Below are positions 31,695 to 40,818 of a DNA stretch of 64,000 nucleotides, one piece after another (position 1 is the stretch's first letter; every line of letters begins with the position of its first letter). The notes under the pieces are model-generated. The model saw nothing but the letters and a program-made list of their open reading frames with translations. It made no database searches and had not been told where the DNA came from. This stretch comes from Methylobacterium sp. J-030 (GTDB lineage: Bacteria; Pseudomonadota; Alphaproteobacteria; Rhizobiales; Beijerinckiaceae). Made by a program: the position numbers and the translations under genes. Location: NCBI RefSeq assembly GCF_022829545.1, contig NZ_JAKSYM010000351.1, positions 86,235 to 150,234 on the forward strand. The letters run 5' to 3'.

Positions 31695-32738
31695 CTATTT
31701 CGGCACGAACGCCCAATAGTCGAGGTCGAGGATCACCGCGGGGTCGTAGCCCTCCCCGGCGCGGTCCGGGAAGGCGCCGCAGGGCTGGTTCTTGGTGGCG
31801 ACCGTGCGCAGGCGCAGGAGCCCGACATCGGCGCGGCCGACATCCGCCGTCGCCAGAACCTCGCTCCAGGCGTAGACCGTGTCCCCGGCAAACAGCGGCG
31901 CCACGTGCCGGCCAGCGTTGATGCCGGCGAGCGCGAAGGCGTTGGCCAGCCCGTTGAAGCTGAGCGCCCGGGCGAGCGAGATCACGTGCCCGCCGTAGAT
32001 CAGGCGGCGGCCGAAGCGGGTGTCCTTGGCGGCCAGCCCGTCGAAATGCACCTTGGCGGTGTTCTGGAACAGGCGCGTGGCGATCTGGTGCTCGGCCTCC
32101 TCGACGGTCATGCCGTCGACGTGGTCGATCCGCTCGCCCACCGCGTAATCCGCGAAGCGGTGCGGGCTGCCGGCGAGGTCCGTGTCGTAGGCGGCGGCCG
32201 AGAGCGGCGGCAGGGCGCCCGCGAGATCCTGCGAATCGACCACCTTGGCGAGGGTGGGCACGTGCTCCTCGGCGATCGCGGCCCCGGGGTCGCGCTTGCG
32301 CACCAGCACCCAGCGGCAATAGCTCAACACGGTCTCGCCGCGCTCGTCGGACCCGACCGAGCGGACATAGACCACGCCGGTCTGGCGATTCGAACTCTCC
32401 TTGAGGCCGATCACCTCCGACACGGTCGACAGGGTCTCGCCCGGATAGACCGGCCGCCGGAACCCGCCCTCCGCGTAGCCGAGATTGGCCAGCGCGTTGA
32501 GGGAGACGTCCGGCACGGTCTTGCCGAACACCATGTGGAAGGTCAGCAGATCGTCGAGCGGGCTCTTCGGGTAGCCGAAGGCGCGCGCGAAGGCGTCCGA
32601 GGATTGCACGGCGAAGCGCGGGCCGTAGAGGCCGGTGTAGAGGGCCACGTCCCCCACCGTCACGGTGCGCGGGGTGGCGTGGCGGATGGTCTCGCCGAGG
32701 CGGAAATCCTCGAAGAAGCGGCCGGGATTGGTCTTCAC
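31695..32738 (-). CDS. meaC: Mesaconyl-CoA hydratase (347 aa)
   Basis: This double-hotdog MaoC-type hydratase converts mesaconyl-CoA to beta-methylmalyl-CoA in the ethylmalonyl-CoA pathway, which regenerates glyoxylate in serine-cycle methylotrophs. Diagnostic segments are GRFFEDFRLGETIRHATPRT at the start, SLNALANLGYAEGGFRRPVY and, in the second half, FGRRLIYGGHVISLARALSF. Length is typical for this family (about 350). It is followed in the same direction by unrelated genes; most pathway genes are elsewhere. 3-Hydroxybutyryl-CoA made by the mutase at 25 kb would enter this pathway. Confidence 0.93.
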   Translation of the reverse strand: MKTNPGRFFEDFRLGETIRHATPRTVTVGDVALYTGLYGPRFAVQSSDAFARAFGYPKSPLDDLLTFHMVFGKTVPDVSLNALANLGYAEGGFRRPVYPGETLSTVSEVIGLKESSNRQTGVVYVRSVGSDERGETVLSYCRWVLVRKRDPGAAIAEEHVPTLAKVVDSQDLAGALPPLSAAAYDTDLAGSPHRFADYAVGERIDHVDGMTVEEAEHQIATRLFQNTAKVHFDGLAAKDTRFGRRLIYGGHVISLARALSFNGLANAFALAGINAGRHVAPLFAGDTVYAWSEVLATADVGRADVGLLRLRTVATKNQPCGAFPDRAGEGYDPAVILDLDYWAFVPK

Positions 32739-32750
32739 GGGTGGGCGATC

Positions 32751-33053
32751 CTACTGCGTGTAAACGTAGGTTGCGGGCACGGCATATTCGTGCAGCAGGC
32801 GGCTGATGAACAGCAGCAGCAGGATCAGGATGATCGGCGAGATGTCGACGCCGCCGAGATTGGGCAGCAGGTTGCGGATCGGCCGCAGCACCGGTTCGGT
32901 GACGCGATAGAGCACCTCGCCGATCTGAGCGACGATCGGGTTGCGCACGTTGACCACGTTGAACGCCACGAGCCAACTCAGGACCGCACTGGCGATGAGG
33001 ACGTAGATGAAGAGCTGGACGACCGTGTCGAAGAGCCAGATCAGGGCGTTCAT
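32751..33053 (-). CDS. yggT: YggT family membrane protein (100 aa)
   Basis: A small inner-membrane protein with two hydrophobic helices: LFIYVLIASAVLSWLVAF near the N-terminus and ISPIILILLLLFISRLLHEY near the C-terminus. Between them is the conserved loop NPIVAQIGEVLYRVTEPVLR followed by PIRNLLPN. This order is characteristic of YggT/Ycf19 proteins, found near cell-division or pyrroline-carboxylate reductase genes in other bacteria. The molecular role is poorly known. It ends 12 bases before the meaC start on the same strand. Confidence 0.92.
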   Translation of the reverse strand: MNALIWLFDTVVQLFIYVLIASAVLSWLVAFNVVNVRNPIVAQIGEVLYRVTEPVLRPIRNLLPNLGGVDISPIILILLLLFISRLLHEYAVPATYVYTQ

Positions 33054-33176
33054 GCGGGTCCGCGCGCTATCCTTGGGGCGCCCGCACCCCAGCGCCGAAA
33101 CGGCGCGCGGCGGGCGGCGTTGAAACAGGGAATTGACAGGCTGAGCCGCCCGCGCCTACAAGGCCGGCGCCTCGAC

Positions 33177-33252
<76 letters not shown>

Positions 33253-33515
33253 GGCTTTCCTGGTGAAAAGTCAGCGTCTTGGACTGCATGGCGATTGTGC
33301 TGTCGCGGCCGGGGCTTAGTGGCAGCTCGCAGGGTCTCCGTCACCGTTCGCTAGCGACCGTCTGGTCGACCTCAGGCTTGCTGACGGCCAAGTTCTCGAC
33401 GCCGGGTCTTGCGTTTTCCCGAGCTCCCTGATCGCAGCGTATCCGGAGACTGGTTGGCACTGCGATGTGAGACGCGAGTTCGCAGAGAAAGCGCGCTGTC
33501 GAGGAGCCGTTCCGC

Positions 33516-34811
33516 GTGCCGCTAGGATCAGGAACCGACGCACCGACCGGCGCGGCGTCTGGTGGCGGGCCATCGGATGACCGCGACGAGCAACAGCCGG
33601 ATGTGACGAGGACAGTACCCCGTGGCGGTCAGGCCGCGCTGCTCTTCGCCACGATGTTCCCGCAGGCCGCCCTGTCGATGCTCAGCCTCGCGCCGCCGGT
33701 CATGGCGGGGCCGATCGCGCACAGCTACGGCCTGCCCGCCGAGGTCGCCGGCGCCTACTCGGGGCTGGTCTACGCTTTCGTCCTCCTGGGCAACCTGCTC
33801 GCCGCGCCGCTGATCCGGCGCTGCGGACCGCTGCGGCTGAGCTTCGCCTGCGTCCTCGGCGGCGCTCTCGGCCTCGCGATCTTCGCGCATGCCGGCATCG
33901 CCGGCCTGCTGCTAGGCGCCGTCCTGATCGGCCTGTGCTACGGGCCGCTCACGCCCGCCAGCTCCCAAGCGATCGCCCATCAGGCGGGGTCGCCCGCCTT
34001 CGTCTTCATCGTCTCGGTCCGGCAGACCAGCGTCCCGCTCGGCGGCGTGCTCGCCGGGCTGCTGGTCCCGCCCCTGCTGGCACGGCTCGGCTGGACCGCG
34101 ACCTGCGCGACGCTGGCCGTCGGCAGCGCTCTGGCCGCCCTCGCCTTCGCGGCGGCCTCGCCCCTGGTCAGGGCCGAGCGCGCCGTCGGTGCGCGCGGCC
34201 GGACCTCACGCCTGCTCGATCCGCTGGCCATGATCTTCCGCAACCCCGCGCTGCTGCGGCTCGCCGGCGCGTCTGCGATCTTCGGGGCGATCCAGCTCGT
34301 CCTGAGCGCCTTCTTGGTGATCTACCTCGTGCGCGTCGTCGGGCACGACCTGATCACCGCCGGGGCCCTGCTCTCGGCAAGCCAGGTGGCGGGCATTTTG
34401 GGGCGGCCGGCCTGGGGCCTCATAGCCGACCGCACGCGGGCCTCGCGCACGGTGCTGGTCGGACTGAGCCTCGGCATGGCACTGAGCTGCCTCCTGACCG
34501 CTGCCTTGACGCTCCTCGGCCCATCCTGGCTGTCGCTGCCCGTGGCGCTGGTGTTCGGCGCGACGGCGACCGGCTGGAACGGCGTGTTCCTGGCGGAGAT
34601 CATGAGCGCGGTCGCGCCGGCGGAGGTGGGTGCGGCGACGAGCGGCGGCCTTCTGTTCACCTACGGCGGCATCGTGATCGGGCCCAGTCTGTTCGGGGCT
34701 CTGGCGCACGCGGCCGGGTTCGGCACCGCTTTCCTGACGCTGGCGCTCGGCGCGCTGATTGCGGCATGGCTCGTGGGCAGGTCGCCGCGTCCGCGGCCGG
34801 GCACGCGCTGA
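33516..34811 (+). CDS. MFS transporter (431 aa)
   Basis: A 12-helix major facilitator protein. After a soluble polar N-terminus of about 40 residues, helices are regular, starting with ALLFATMFPQAALSMLSLAP. The helix 2-3 loop, normally GxLaDRxGRr, is degenerate (APLIRRCGPLRLS). Between helices 8 and 9 LGRPAWGLIADRTRASRTVL keeps the motif. It looks like CynX/YcaD-type carriers; the substrate is unknown. GTG at 33516 follows GAGGAG. It stands alone between the tRNA and a repeat-rich gap. Confidence 0.88.
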   Translation: MPLGSGTDAPTGAASGGGPSDDRDEQQPDVTRTVPRGGQAALLFATMFPQAALSMLSLAPPVMAGPIAHSYGLPAEVAGAYSGLVYAFVLLGNLLAAPLIRRCGPLRLSFACVLGGALGLAIFAHAGIAGLLLGAVLIGLCYGPLTPASSQAIAHQAGSPAFVFIVSVRQTSVPLGGVLAGLLVPPLLARLGWTATCATLAVGSALAALAFAAASPLVRAERAVGARGRTSRLLDPLAMIFRNPALLRLAGASAIFGAIQLVLSAFLVIYLVRVVGHDLITAGALLSASQVAGILGRPAWGLIADRTRASRTVLVGLSLGMALSCLLTAALTLLGPSWLSLPVALVFGATATGWNGVFLAEIMSAVAPAEVGAATSGGLLFTYGGIVIGPSLFGALAHAAGFGTAFLTLALGALIAAWLVGRSPRPRPGTR

Positions 34812-35461
34812 CCAGGCGCTGACGGCCGGTCGCCTGCCGAACGGGTGCAGCCGCCGCTTGCGATGACAGCATGCCAGTCAGTTTGACGACGCCCATCGCG
34901 GTGCAGGCGGACCAGCCGTTTAGGCCACCCCGGACGCTCTGCGCTAAGAGCGGAAGTCGGCGGTCCGCCCGGAAGCGGACGTTCGGTTTTAGGTGAGCGA
35001 CCGTCCGGTGTCGACCCTTCTCTGACTTTCGGAACGTCTGCGTGCCGGCAGTCTGAGGGGCCGCGAATGACTGAATCTGGCCGTAAGCGGAACGGCCGCT
35101 TCGGAGAAGGTCCGCGGGAAAAGCGGACGGCCTGCTACCGACCCAGCCCAGCCGCGGGGAGCGCTGTCGGCGTTCCCTCGAAGCAGACGTTCGTCAACCG
35201 TCCGGCAACTTCAGCTCGGGGTTGGGGAGCGGACGTACCGCCTACGACCCAACTCAGCCGCCTAAGCTGCCGTCAGCGTTTCTCCAAAGCAGCCGTTCGC
35301 CAGCCCTCGGGCAACTTCGGCTCGGGGTGGATTTGACGCGGTCCGGTTTCGAGCGGCGGATCAATGATAACGGACGTTAACACTCAGCCCAGCCTCAAAT
35401 GGACGAAGCTGGAGCATGCGCCGCCTTCAACTACAAAAAACCACCCTCGAAAACCGTTAAT
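34812..35461. repeat. Repeat-rich intergenic region (dispersed family, copy A with partial tandem duplication)
   Basis: There is no real gene. Bases 35071-35210 (TCTGGCCGTAAGCGG to AAGCAGACG) match copies at 37008-37090, 42715-42785 and 63795-63932. The segment 35136-35228 is repeated with changes at 35242-35333 (CCGACCCAGCCCAGCCGC and CTACGACCCAACTCAGCCGC through CGGCAACTTCAGCTCGGGG and GGCAACTTCGGCTCGGGG). An open frame here is only repeat-derived. The last 100 bases are AT-richer. Confidence 0.7.
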
Positions 35462-36121
35462 CTACAGCGGCCTCTTCCTCGGTGAGGTCGTTACAAGGCT
35501 CCGAAAATTGCCATTAAATGCATGTTCATTCCACATCAATTGAAGGTCGTCATAGGAGATTGAGTTACGCCCCGGAGCACTTGCATTTGGGTCAACGACA
35601 TTGATCGCCTGCGTTCTCTCATCAAAGCCGGTAATCACGATAGTATGTCCTTCCGGCATGCTCAAATCGATCATGACAGGGTGCCCACGAATGAGCTCGT
35701 CCTTCACGATAGCTAAACCCCTACGAAATCCGAAATCGTTGTCTTCAAAAATTTGCTCGTGCCATTCATACCCTAGGGCGCGCGCGGCTCTTATGATGTC
35801 TCTGTAATAGGTAATCGAAAAGTCGTCGAATGGCTTTGAGGAGGAGTATTCGATGCCGCGAGACATCGTCTTTAATTTTCTGGGGGAGTGACGGTCGCCA
35901 TAGAAGGCCATGATCATTGAGGCTGATGTAGGCACGCACAACAAATCTTCTTGACGTAGATATTTCACGTCAAGGTCGTTAGTCGTCGAGATTGAAGGCA
36001 ATTGACCAAGCACATTCGGACTTGCAACCGCCGTCGGCGGTCGATGCCATGCATAGCTCAATGCTATGACGCATGCGATCCCTAAGACAAAACTTTGAAT
36101 TAAGCCCAACATGCCAGTCAA
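35462..36121 (-). CDS. C39-like peptidase-domain protein, catalytic Cys kept (219 aa)
   Basis: An N-terminal hydrophobic anchor or signal (LIQSFVLGIACVIALSYAW) precedes a papain-like C39_2-type domain. C62 (EDLLCVPTSASMIMAFYGD) is in the place of the catalytic Cys, H159 lies in MPEGHTIVITGFDE and D177 in NVVDPNASAPG. These proteins are bacteriocin-leader-type or cell-wall peptidase-like; most are uncharacterised. Its start overlaps the stop of the upstream paralogue (ATGA), so the two are co-translated. Base composition is clearly lower in GC than the flanking genes, a sign of transfer. Confidence 0.72.
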   Translation of the reverse strand: MTGMLGLIQSFVLGIACVIALSYAWHRPPTAVASPNVLGQLPSISTTNDLDVKYLRQEDLLCVPTSASMIMAFYGDRHSPRKLKTMSRGIEYSSSKPFDDFSITYYRDIIRAARALGYEWHEQIFEDNDFGFRRGLAIVKDELIRGHPVMIDLSMPEGHTIVITGFDERTQAINVVDPNASAPGRNSISYDDLQLMWNEHAFNGNFRSLVTTSPRKRPL

Positions 36122-36852
36122 GAAACATATGGAAGGGGAGCGGTGATGACTAAGCTCCGAAAATTTCGCTTGAATGCATGCTCGTTCCAGATTGATTGAA
36201 GATGAGCATAGTTAATAGTGTATCGACCGGGCGCGGCGATGTTGGGGTCGACCACAAAAATGCACTGGAGCGTTTCGTCGAAACCGGAGACGACAACTGT
36301 GTGTCCCTCTGGTGCGCTGACATCAATCATGAGGGGGCGGCCATGTTCGAGTTCCCGCTTGATGGTTTCCAAGCCTTTTTGAAAGCCAAACCCATCGTCG
36401 GGGAAAGCTTTCTCGTGCCAAACGTAGCCGAGTTCAGCAACAGCTTTCACAATATCGCGGTAGAACGTAATTGAAAAATCATCGAACGGCTCTGATTCCA
36501 CATAAGCTGTGCCGCGAGACATCTTTTTTAACTTTCGCGGTGATTGCTCATCTCCATAGTATCTCATGATTATTGCCGCAGACGTGGGCACGCCAAGCAA
36601 TTTTTCTTGCCGAATAAACCCGATATTTAGATCAATTTTTGTTAGATGCCCTTTTGTTGTTTTTCCTGTGTCTGCTGTCTGTGCTGAAGATGATTTTGAT
36701 TGAACCACGAAAATGGATACAAGGAGGGCGGCCAGAATCTGGCGAACCTTCGCTAGAAGCCGGGTATTAACGAAATGCACAATCATAACATCTTGTCTTG
36801 AAAGTAAGCGATCTCTGTCCGAAGATCGCATAGATATGAGATTGGCGGTCAT
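36118..36852 (-). CDS. C39-like paralogue with catalytic Cys replaced by Gly (244 aa)
   Basis: Closely similar to the next gene over most of its length (SPRKLKKMSRGTAYVES, FDDFSITFYRDIV, WNEHAFKRNFRSLV). A hydrophobic leader (VRQILAALLVSIFVVQSKSS) points to export. The catalytic Cys position reads Gly87 (EKLLGVPTSAAIIMRYYGD), whereas H184 (PEGHTVVVSGFDE) and D202 (VVDPN) are kept, so it is probably not an active peptidase. It may act as a partner or inhibitor. The start is uncertain: an ATG at 36786 gives a tighter signal peptide. Low GC as in its neighbour. Confidence 0.7.
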   Translation of the reverse strand: MTANLISMRSSDRDRLLSRQDVMIVHFVNTRLLAKVRQILAALLVSIFVVQSKSSSAQTADTGKTTKGHLTKIDLNIGFIRQEKLLGVPTSAAIIMRYYGDEQSPRKLKKMSRGTAYVESEPFDDFSITFYRDIVKAVAELGYVWHEKAFPDDGFGFQKGLETIKRELEHGRPLMIDVSAPEGHTVVVSGFDETLQCIFVVDPNIAAPGRYTINYAHLQSIWNEHAFKRNFRSLVITAPLPYVS

Positions 36853-37297
36853 TACCCTATGTGACGTTAAATTTTCATACTCCAGCGGCTGCCATTTTTA
36901 ACAGCTCATAGTAGGACCCAGAGCTTGTCGTATAGCGGTCTACCCTGACACGACATCCTGCACGCGCTGTGTAGGTCTGCGTCAGGGATGCCGATGCGCC
37001 TGGAGGTTCCGTCCGCAACGGGTCGATAGGAGGCCGTCCGCTTTTCCGGCAGCGCCCCTCCGACTCGGTCATTCCGCTATCGACCAGACTAGACACCTCG
37101 GATCGTGAACACGCGCAGCACGGGACATTCGGCTGTGCGCCAATCCGTACCGTCGATAACGCCGACGATCTGCTGGATGGCATCGACGAGCGCAGCGCCG
37201 AGAAGCTGGAGTTGATTAGGAAACACTCGGTTTCGGTCCCGAGCCCAGACGGGGAAGCCTCGGCTCGGGTCGATCGGCCGGCTGCAGTGGCGGGGGC
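36853..37297. repeat. Intergenic region with a reversed copy of the dispersed repeat
   Basis: No gene. Bases 37008-37090 on the minus strand carry TCTGGTCGATAGCGGAATGA through GGAAAAGCGGACGGCCTCCT, matching the other copies. A hairpin-like CCCGAGC/GCTCGGG lies near 37240-37268, close to the porin stop, but there is no T-run. Confidence 0.6.
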
Positions 37298-38986
37298 TCA
37301 GAACGGGTAGTACCGCAGCGAAGTCAGCCCGGTGACCAAGTGGTTGGAGGGCTGGATGCCCTGCGCCCCCCGGAACGCGTCGCGCTCGGTGTAGGAGACC
37401 TGCGCGCCCGCCACGAGGCGGCCGTAGCCGCCCTTGTAGAGATCGTGCCAGAATCCGCCGGTGATCTGGCGGATGTCTCGGGTCTCCGCCTGGCAGGTCC
37501 CGCTCGCCGCCCCCTCGACGTCGCAGCCGGTCACCACCAGGGTGGGCGAGCCGTACCCGGTGGCGTTGCGGGCCCCCGCCCGTGCGGCGTGCTCCCAGCC
37601 GGCGTAAACGTAGACGTCGGTCCCGGGCTGGACGTGGGCAACCGCGCCGGCCAGCAATTGGAAGGCCGGGATCGTCGCGACCGAGCCATCGGCTTTCAGG
37701 GCGAAGTCCGGTAGCTGCGCCGAGCCGTAGCGGCCGATGCCCTGGCCGACGAGGCCGCTGACCTGGAGATCGAGACGCTTGTCGATCACCGGCAGAGTCG
37801 CGGCGCCGCCGATGCCGTAGCCCACGGCGGTGTCGCTCCGTCCGGGCAGGCGGGTCGCGGTGGTCAGGTTGGTGGCGCTCAGCCGGTCGTCGAAGAACCG
37901 CACTAGTCCCTTGACCTCGTAATGGCCGAAGCCGGGCTCGATGGCGACCTTGCCGATGACGTCGGGGACGCTGTTATTGGAGTAGGTGGTCGAATTGTTT
38001 AGCAGGCCGGCCGCATCGCCGGTGTTGTTGACGTTGACGAGGCCGGGCGCCGCGAACGGGCTCGGCGGCAGCACGCTCTGGGGCGATTCAACCGACAGGC
38101 CGACCCACAGGCCCGGTGCGACGTCCTTGACGACGCGCACCTGCGGGTTGCGGGTCCAGTTGAAGCCGACGACGTACTGCGCGTCGATGGTCAGCGGGAT
38201 CTGCTCCTTGAGCGGTATGATCCCCGTCGCGTCGGTCGTGATCAGGCTCCAGGCCTGGCCCGCCAGGACGTGCCAACCCGAGTCGAGCGCGTCGATGGTG
38301 GTGAAGACCTGCCGGACACGCGGCGTGTAGCTGTTGCTCTCACGCGAGTTCGAGGTTGTGCCGGCCGCCAGGAAATCGATCTCGTAGTAGGCCGAGATCT
38401 GGAGCGTCGGATCGACCTTTGCGGTGAACAGGCCGCTCAGGCGGCTCTGCCGGGCGGAGAAGCGGAACTCGCTCTCGCGCGACTGCGGGCTATTGCGGAA
38501 CGGGATGCCGTTGAAATCGGTCGCGACATCCGAGACGACGTTCGGGCTGCGGAAGATGCCGGCGAGTTCGACGAAACCGCCTGGGGTGAAGCAAATCGCC
38601 GAACCCAGCGCGTAGCTGCCGGCGTTGCAGATGAGGTCGTTGGCGAGGATCACCGGCGTGTGCTCGCTCGCCGATGGCCGGGCGCCCCCGGGGCCGCCAG
38701 CCTGGGCAACGCTCTGTTGGCGCTGGGTCCGGGCAGCGAGGCGCGACTGCTCCTGCGACAGCATTCGCCGCTCGCGGGTCTCCCCGGCCAGCGCGGTGCG
38801 CTGGGCGCCGGCCTGCCGGCGCAGGATGGCGAGCTCCTGCTGCATCGCCAGCATCTGGCGCTGCATGGCGTCCATGCGGGCGGTCATTTCGGACACGGTC
38901 TGAGCGGAGGCCGGATGGGGAACGGCCACCCCAGCGAGGAGCGCTAGACAAAGGATCCGTGGCGTGGGCCGATGAATCGGGGGCAT
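37298..38986 (-). CDS. Large outer-membrane porin with N-terminal coiled coil (562 aa)
   Basis: A signal peptide (ILCLALLAGVAVPHPASAQ) is followed by a coiled-coil segment rich in Met, Gln and Arg (about 33-92, e.g. MDAMQRQMLAMQQELAILRR). The remainder is a porin barrel with alternating strands, Gly-rich turns and a terminal aromatic residue (SLRYYPF), the outer-membrane assembly signal. Two Cys near 120 and 132 (LICNAGSYALGSAICF) may form a disulphide, as may a later pair. The architecture is like large trimeric porins of alphaproteobacteria. Substrate unknown. Confidence 0.85.
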   Translation of the reverse strand: MPPIHRPTPRILCLALLAGVAVPHPASAQTVSEMTARMDAMQRQMLAMQQELAILRRQAGAQRTALAGETRERRMLSQEQSRLAARTQRQQSVAQAGGPGGARPSASEHTPVILANDLICNAGSYALGSAICFTPGGFVELAGIFRSPNVVSDVATDFNGIPFRNSPQSRESEFRFSARQSRLSGLFTAKVDPTLQISAYYEIDFLAAGTTSNSRESNSYTPRVRQVFTTIDALDSGWHVLAGQAWSLITTDATGIIPLKEQIPLTIDAQYVVGFNWTRNPQVRVVKDVAPGLWVGLSVESPQSVLPPSPFAAPGLVNVNNTGDAAGLLNNSTTYSNNSVPDVIGKVAIEPGFGHYEVKGLVRFFDDRLSATNLTTATRLPGRSDTAVGYGIGGAATLPVIDKRLDLQVSGLVGQGIGRYGSAQLPDFALKADGSVATIPAFQLLAGAVAHVQPGTDVYVYAGWEHAARAGARNATGYGSPTLVVTGCDVEGAASGTCQAETRDIRQITGGFWHDLYKGGYGRLVAGAQVSYTERDAFRGAQGIQPSNHLVTGLTSLRYYPF

Positions 38987-39460
38987 GGCGAACGGTCTCC
39001 GATGCGAGGCACGGGACCCGTCGCTTTAATGGGCCACGCCCCGGTCAGATGCGCGTCCGTTCATGACGCTGCGTCAACTCAGATTGCCGTCATCCGCAGG
39101 AATGGTCGAAAATCGTCGCAAAATACCATTTTGGTGCAGCTCGTGGTAATTCTGGAACGCTTGCCTGAGACAGAGGGGCGGTACTTAGCGCGGCCGGGTC
39201 GGCAATCTCATACCGATCCAAAGAAATGGCGTGCTCCAGCAGTAGCACGCCCTGAGTTCGTCCTCGTCTCGGACTGCGCGTTGTCCAGGTCTTATGTAAG
39301 ACTTAGCGCTGCGACAGGGGCTTCCGCGGGCGGCCTCAACGCCATTAGGATGAGAAGCCATCGGTGTGGCCGTGTCATCCAACTGTCATCCATGTTACGT
39401 CGCCCTTCGCCTCGAGCATGGATCATTGCGTCGGCGCTGCGAAGCATCGCGACACCGGGA
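38987..39460. other. Intergenic region, no gene seen
   Basis: An open frame crosses this stretch in phase with the small gene at 39461, but its sequence is not protein-like and no ribosome binding site is seen. AAAATACCATTTTGGTG near 39120 is a short imperfect palindrome. It probably holds the promoters of the porin (leftward) and the small gene (rightward). Confidence 0.35.
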
Positions 39461-39709
39461 ATGAAACCGAAGGCTCTTCGGGCGGCCGTCCGGGAGAGAT
39501 ACCCTGATGCAAGCAAGAAAGAGCTTGCTCGCGCGGCATTCTACGCCCTGACGGAAGCCTCATCGGCAGACCAAGAGACTCATTCGGAGCTTCATAACTT
39601 CGCCCTCGCTGAGCGCATGGCTGACGACAAGGCGGTTGAGGTGCACAGGGCTGGCAAGCTCAAGAAGAAGCGCCCCCGCGATGCCGATGGAAAGTCGCCA
39701 ATGCAGTAG
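39461..39709 (+). CDS. Small hypothetical protein (82 aa)
   Basis: A small helical protein: MKPKALRAAVRERYPDASKK then ELARAAFYALTEASSADQET and a highly charged C-terminus (HRAGKLKKKRPRDADGKS). The regular helix-like pattern and charged tail look like a real small protein rather than a shadow frame. Family not recognised. The frame is open more than 160 codons upstream; I chose the ATG at 39461 because the helix-forming sequence begins there and CCGGGA precedes it. An ATG at 39350 would also give a plausible start. Confidence 0.5.
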   Translation: MKPKALRAAVRERYPDASKKELARAAFYALTEASSADQETHSELHNFALAERMADDKAVEVHRAGKLKKKRPRDADGKSPMQ

Positions 39710-40016
39710 GGCATCGGCTCCACCCGCCAAGCCCGCCTGCGACCGTTCTGTTGAGACGGGCAGGCGGGCGTGGGGGTCGGGATTGGAAGTCCGACGTACC
39801 GGCATAGCCCAAAGCGTACGACACGCTGACGACCCACAGAATCATGCGCTGTTCACGGCTGCGCAGCGTGGGCTTTTAGCGAGCAGACCTTTCCGCTGCT
39901 TTGGTCGGAAATCGAATGGCTGTTCGGGGTGGTTTGGGGATGGTCAGCTTCGGCCACAGAACGTGGCAGACGCTGGCGCTGGGCTACTCTCGTTGAGCCT
40001 GAGCTGCGATGCCTCG
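39710..40016. other. Intergenic region, no gene seen
   Basis: About 300 bases between convergent genes. It contains an imperfect inverted repeat at 39728-39770 (CCGCCAAGCCCGCCTGC and GACGGGCAGGCGGGCGT), which could end transcription from either side. Nothing else is recognised. Confidence 0.35.
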
Positions 40017-40415
40017 TCAGACGACGACAGCCTCAGAGTGCCGGAGTTGGGTTTGCGTCGCGACCTCGATGAAATAGCCACCCTTGGCCTTGAAGTAGAA
40101 TGTCCAGGCCCCGTGGTAGTCACGCGGCTCCGGCACGTCCCAGCCATCAGCCTTCAGGCGCGTGTTGAGCGCGTCGACCTGCTCCCGGCTGTCTTGGATG
40201 AAGCCGATATGGTGGACGTCACTATCCTCGGGGTAAGCAAAATTGCCCCGCTTCTTCGCGAAGTCATTTACGACCAGCAACATGCCGTCATCGTCGTGCA
40301 TGACGGCAAGCGCTTTCCCGCGTGCGACCGACGTGCGCAGTCCAAAATAGGTCTCGAACATCGCCACGTCAGCTGGAACGTCGATGCTCGTTAAATTGAT
40401 GTGGTTGAGCTTCAT
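40017..40415 (-). CDS. VOC-family (glyoxalase/bleomycin-resistance fold) protein (132 aa)
   Basis: A paired beta-alpha-beta-beta-beta fold: LNHINLTSIDVPADVAMFET with the first metal His, HHIGFIQDSREQVDALNTRL with another His, and AWTFYFKAKGGYFIEVAT with the final Glu. This is a typical one-protomer VOC protein of about 130 residues. Functions in this family range from isomerases to antibiotic binding, so no specific role is assigned. The ATG at 40415 is chosen because AGGAAAGG precedes it; a GTG three codons earlier is too close to that site. Confidence 0.85.
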   Translation of the reverse strand: MKLNHINLTSIDVPADVAMFETYFGLRTSVARGKALAVMHDDDGMLLVVNDFAKKRGNFAYPEDSDVHHIGFIQDSREQVDALNTRLKADGWDVPEPRDYHGAWTFYFKAKGGYFIEVATQTQLRHSEAVVV

Positions 40416-40818
40416 CGGACGCACCTTTCCTGTTCATCGGAAAGGACGCGCTGGTAGTCGACCGCTGATGGCGGCCGCCATGTACGAGCGCTGAGCCACC
40501 CGGACTACCGACCGGGCTGTGACTTCTACACGTCCAAGGCCGGGGTAAACAGCGCGCGGTTGCCTGTCAACGATCACGCCCGTCCAGAGGCTCGAATGAA
40601 CATGCGGCACGCTCTGGAGGTGCAGGCGCGGCGGCCGATGCAGCTTGCTCTGGTCGCAAGTGGGCCGGCGGCTTTGGGTGGAAACGCGAGCTTCTGCTTT
40701 TGAGCCGCAAAGGCCAGAAAGCCGACGGCCTTAGCCGTATCGCCAACCCTTCTGACGAGCACGACCACCAAGCATCTATCCGGCGAGAACCATCGCCTTC
40801 GTCACACTCAGTAGACCT
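40416..40818. other. Intergenic region, no gene seen
   Basis: About 400 bases upstream of the VOC gene and downstream of the binding-protein gene. A 65-codon minus-strand frame exists but is not convincing. No palindromes or repeats were recognised. Confidence 0.35.

Noticed and set aside
35067..35336. 89-codon frame
   Set aside because: Lies wholly within the dispersed repeat; similar repeat copies do not keep the frame.
36875..37183. 102-codon minus-strand frame
   Set aside because: Made of the reversed repeat copy, no protein features.
37236..37270. Rho-independent terminator after the porin gene
   Set aside because: The CCCGAGC/GCTCGGG stem has a long loop and no T-run on either strand.
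38972..39460. Long upstream extension of the small gene at 39461
   Set aside because: The sequence reads as non-coding DNA and overlaps the porin promoter region.
40574..40771. 65-codon minus-strand frame
   Set aside because: No ribosome binding site; Arg/Ala-rich and without a recognisable pattern.
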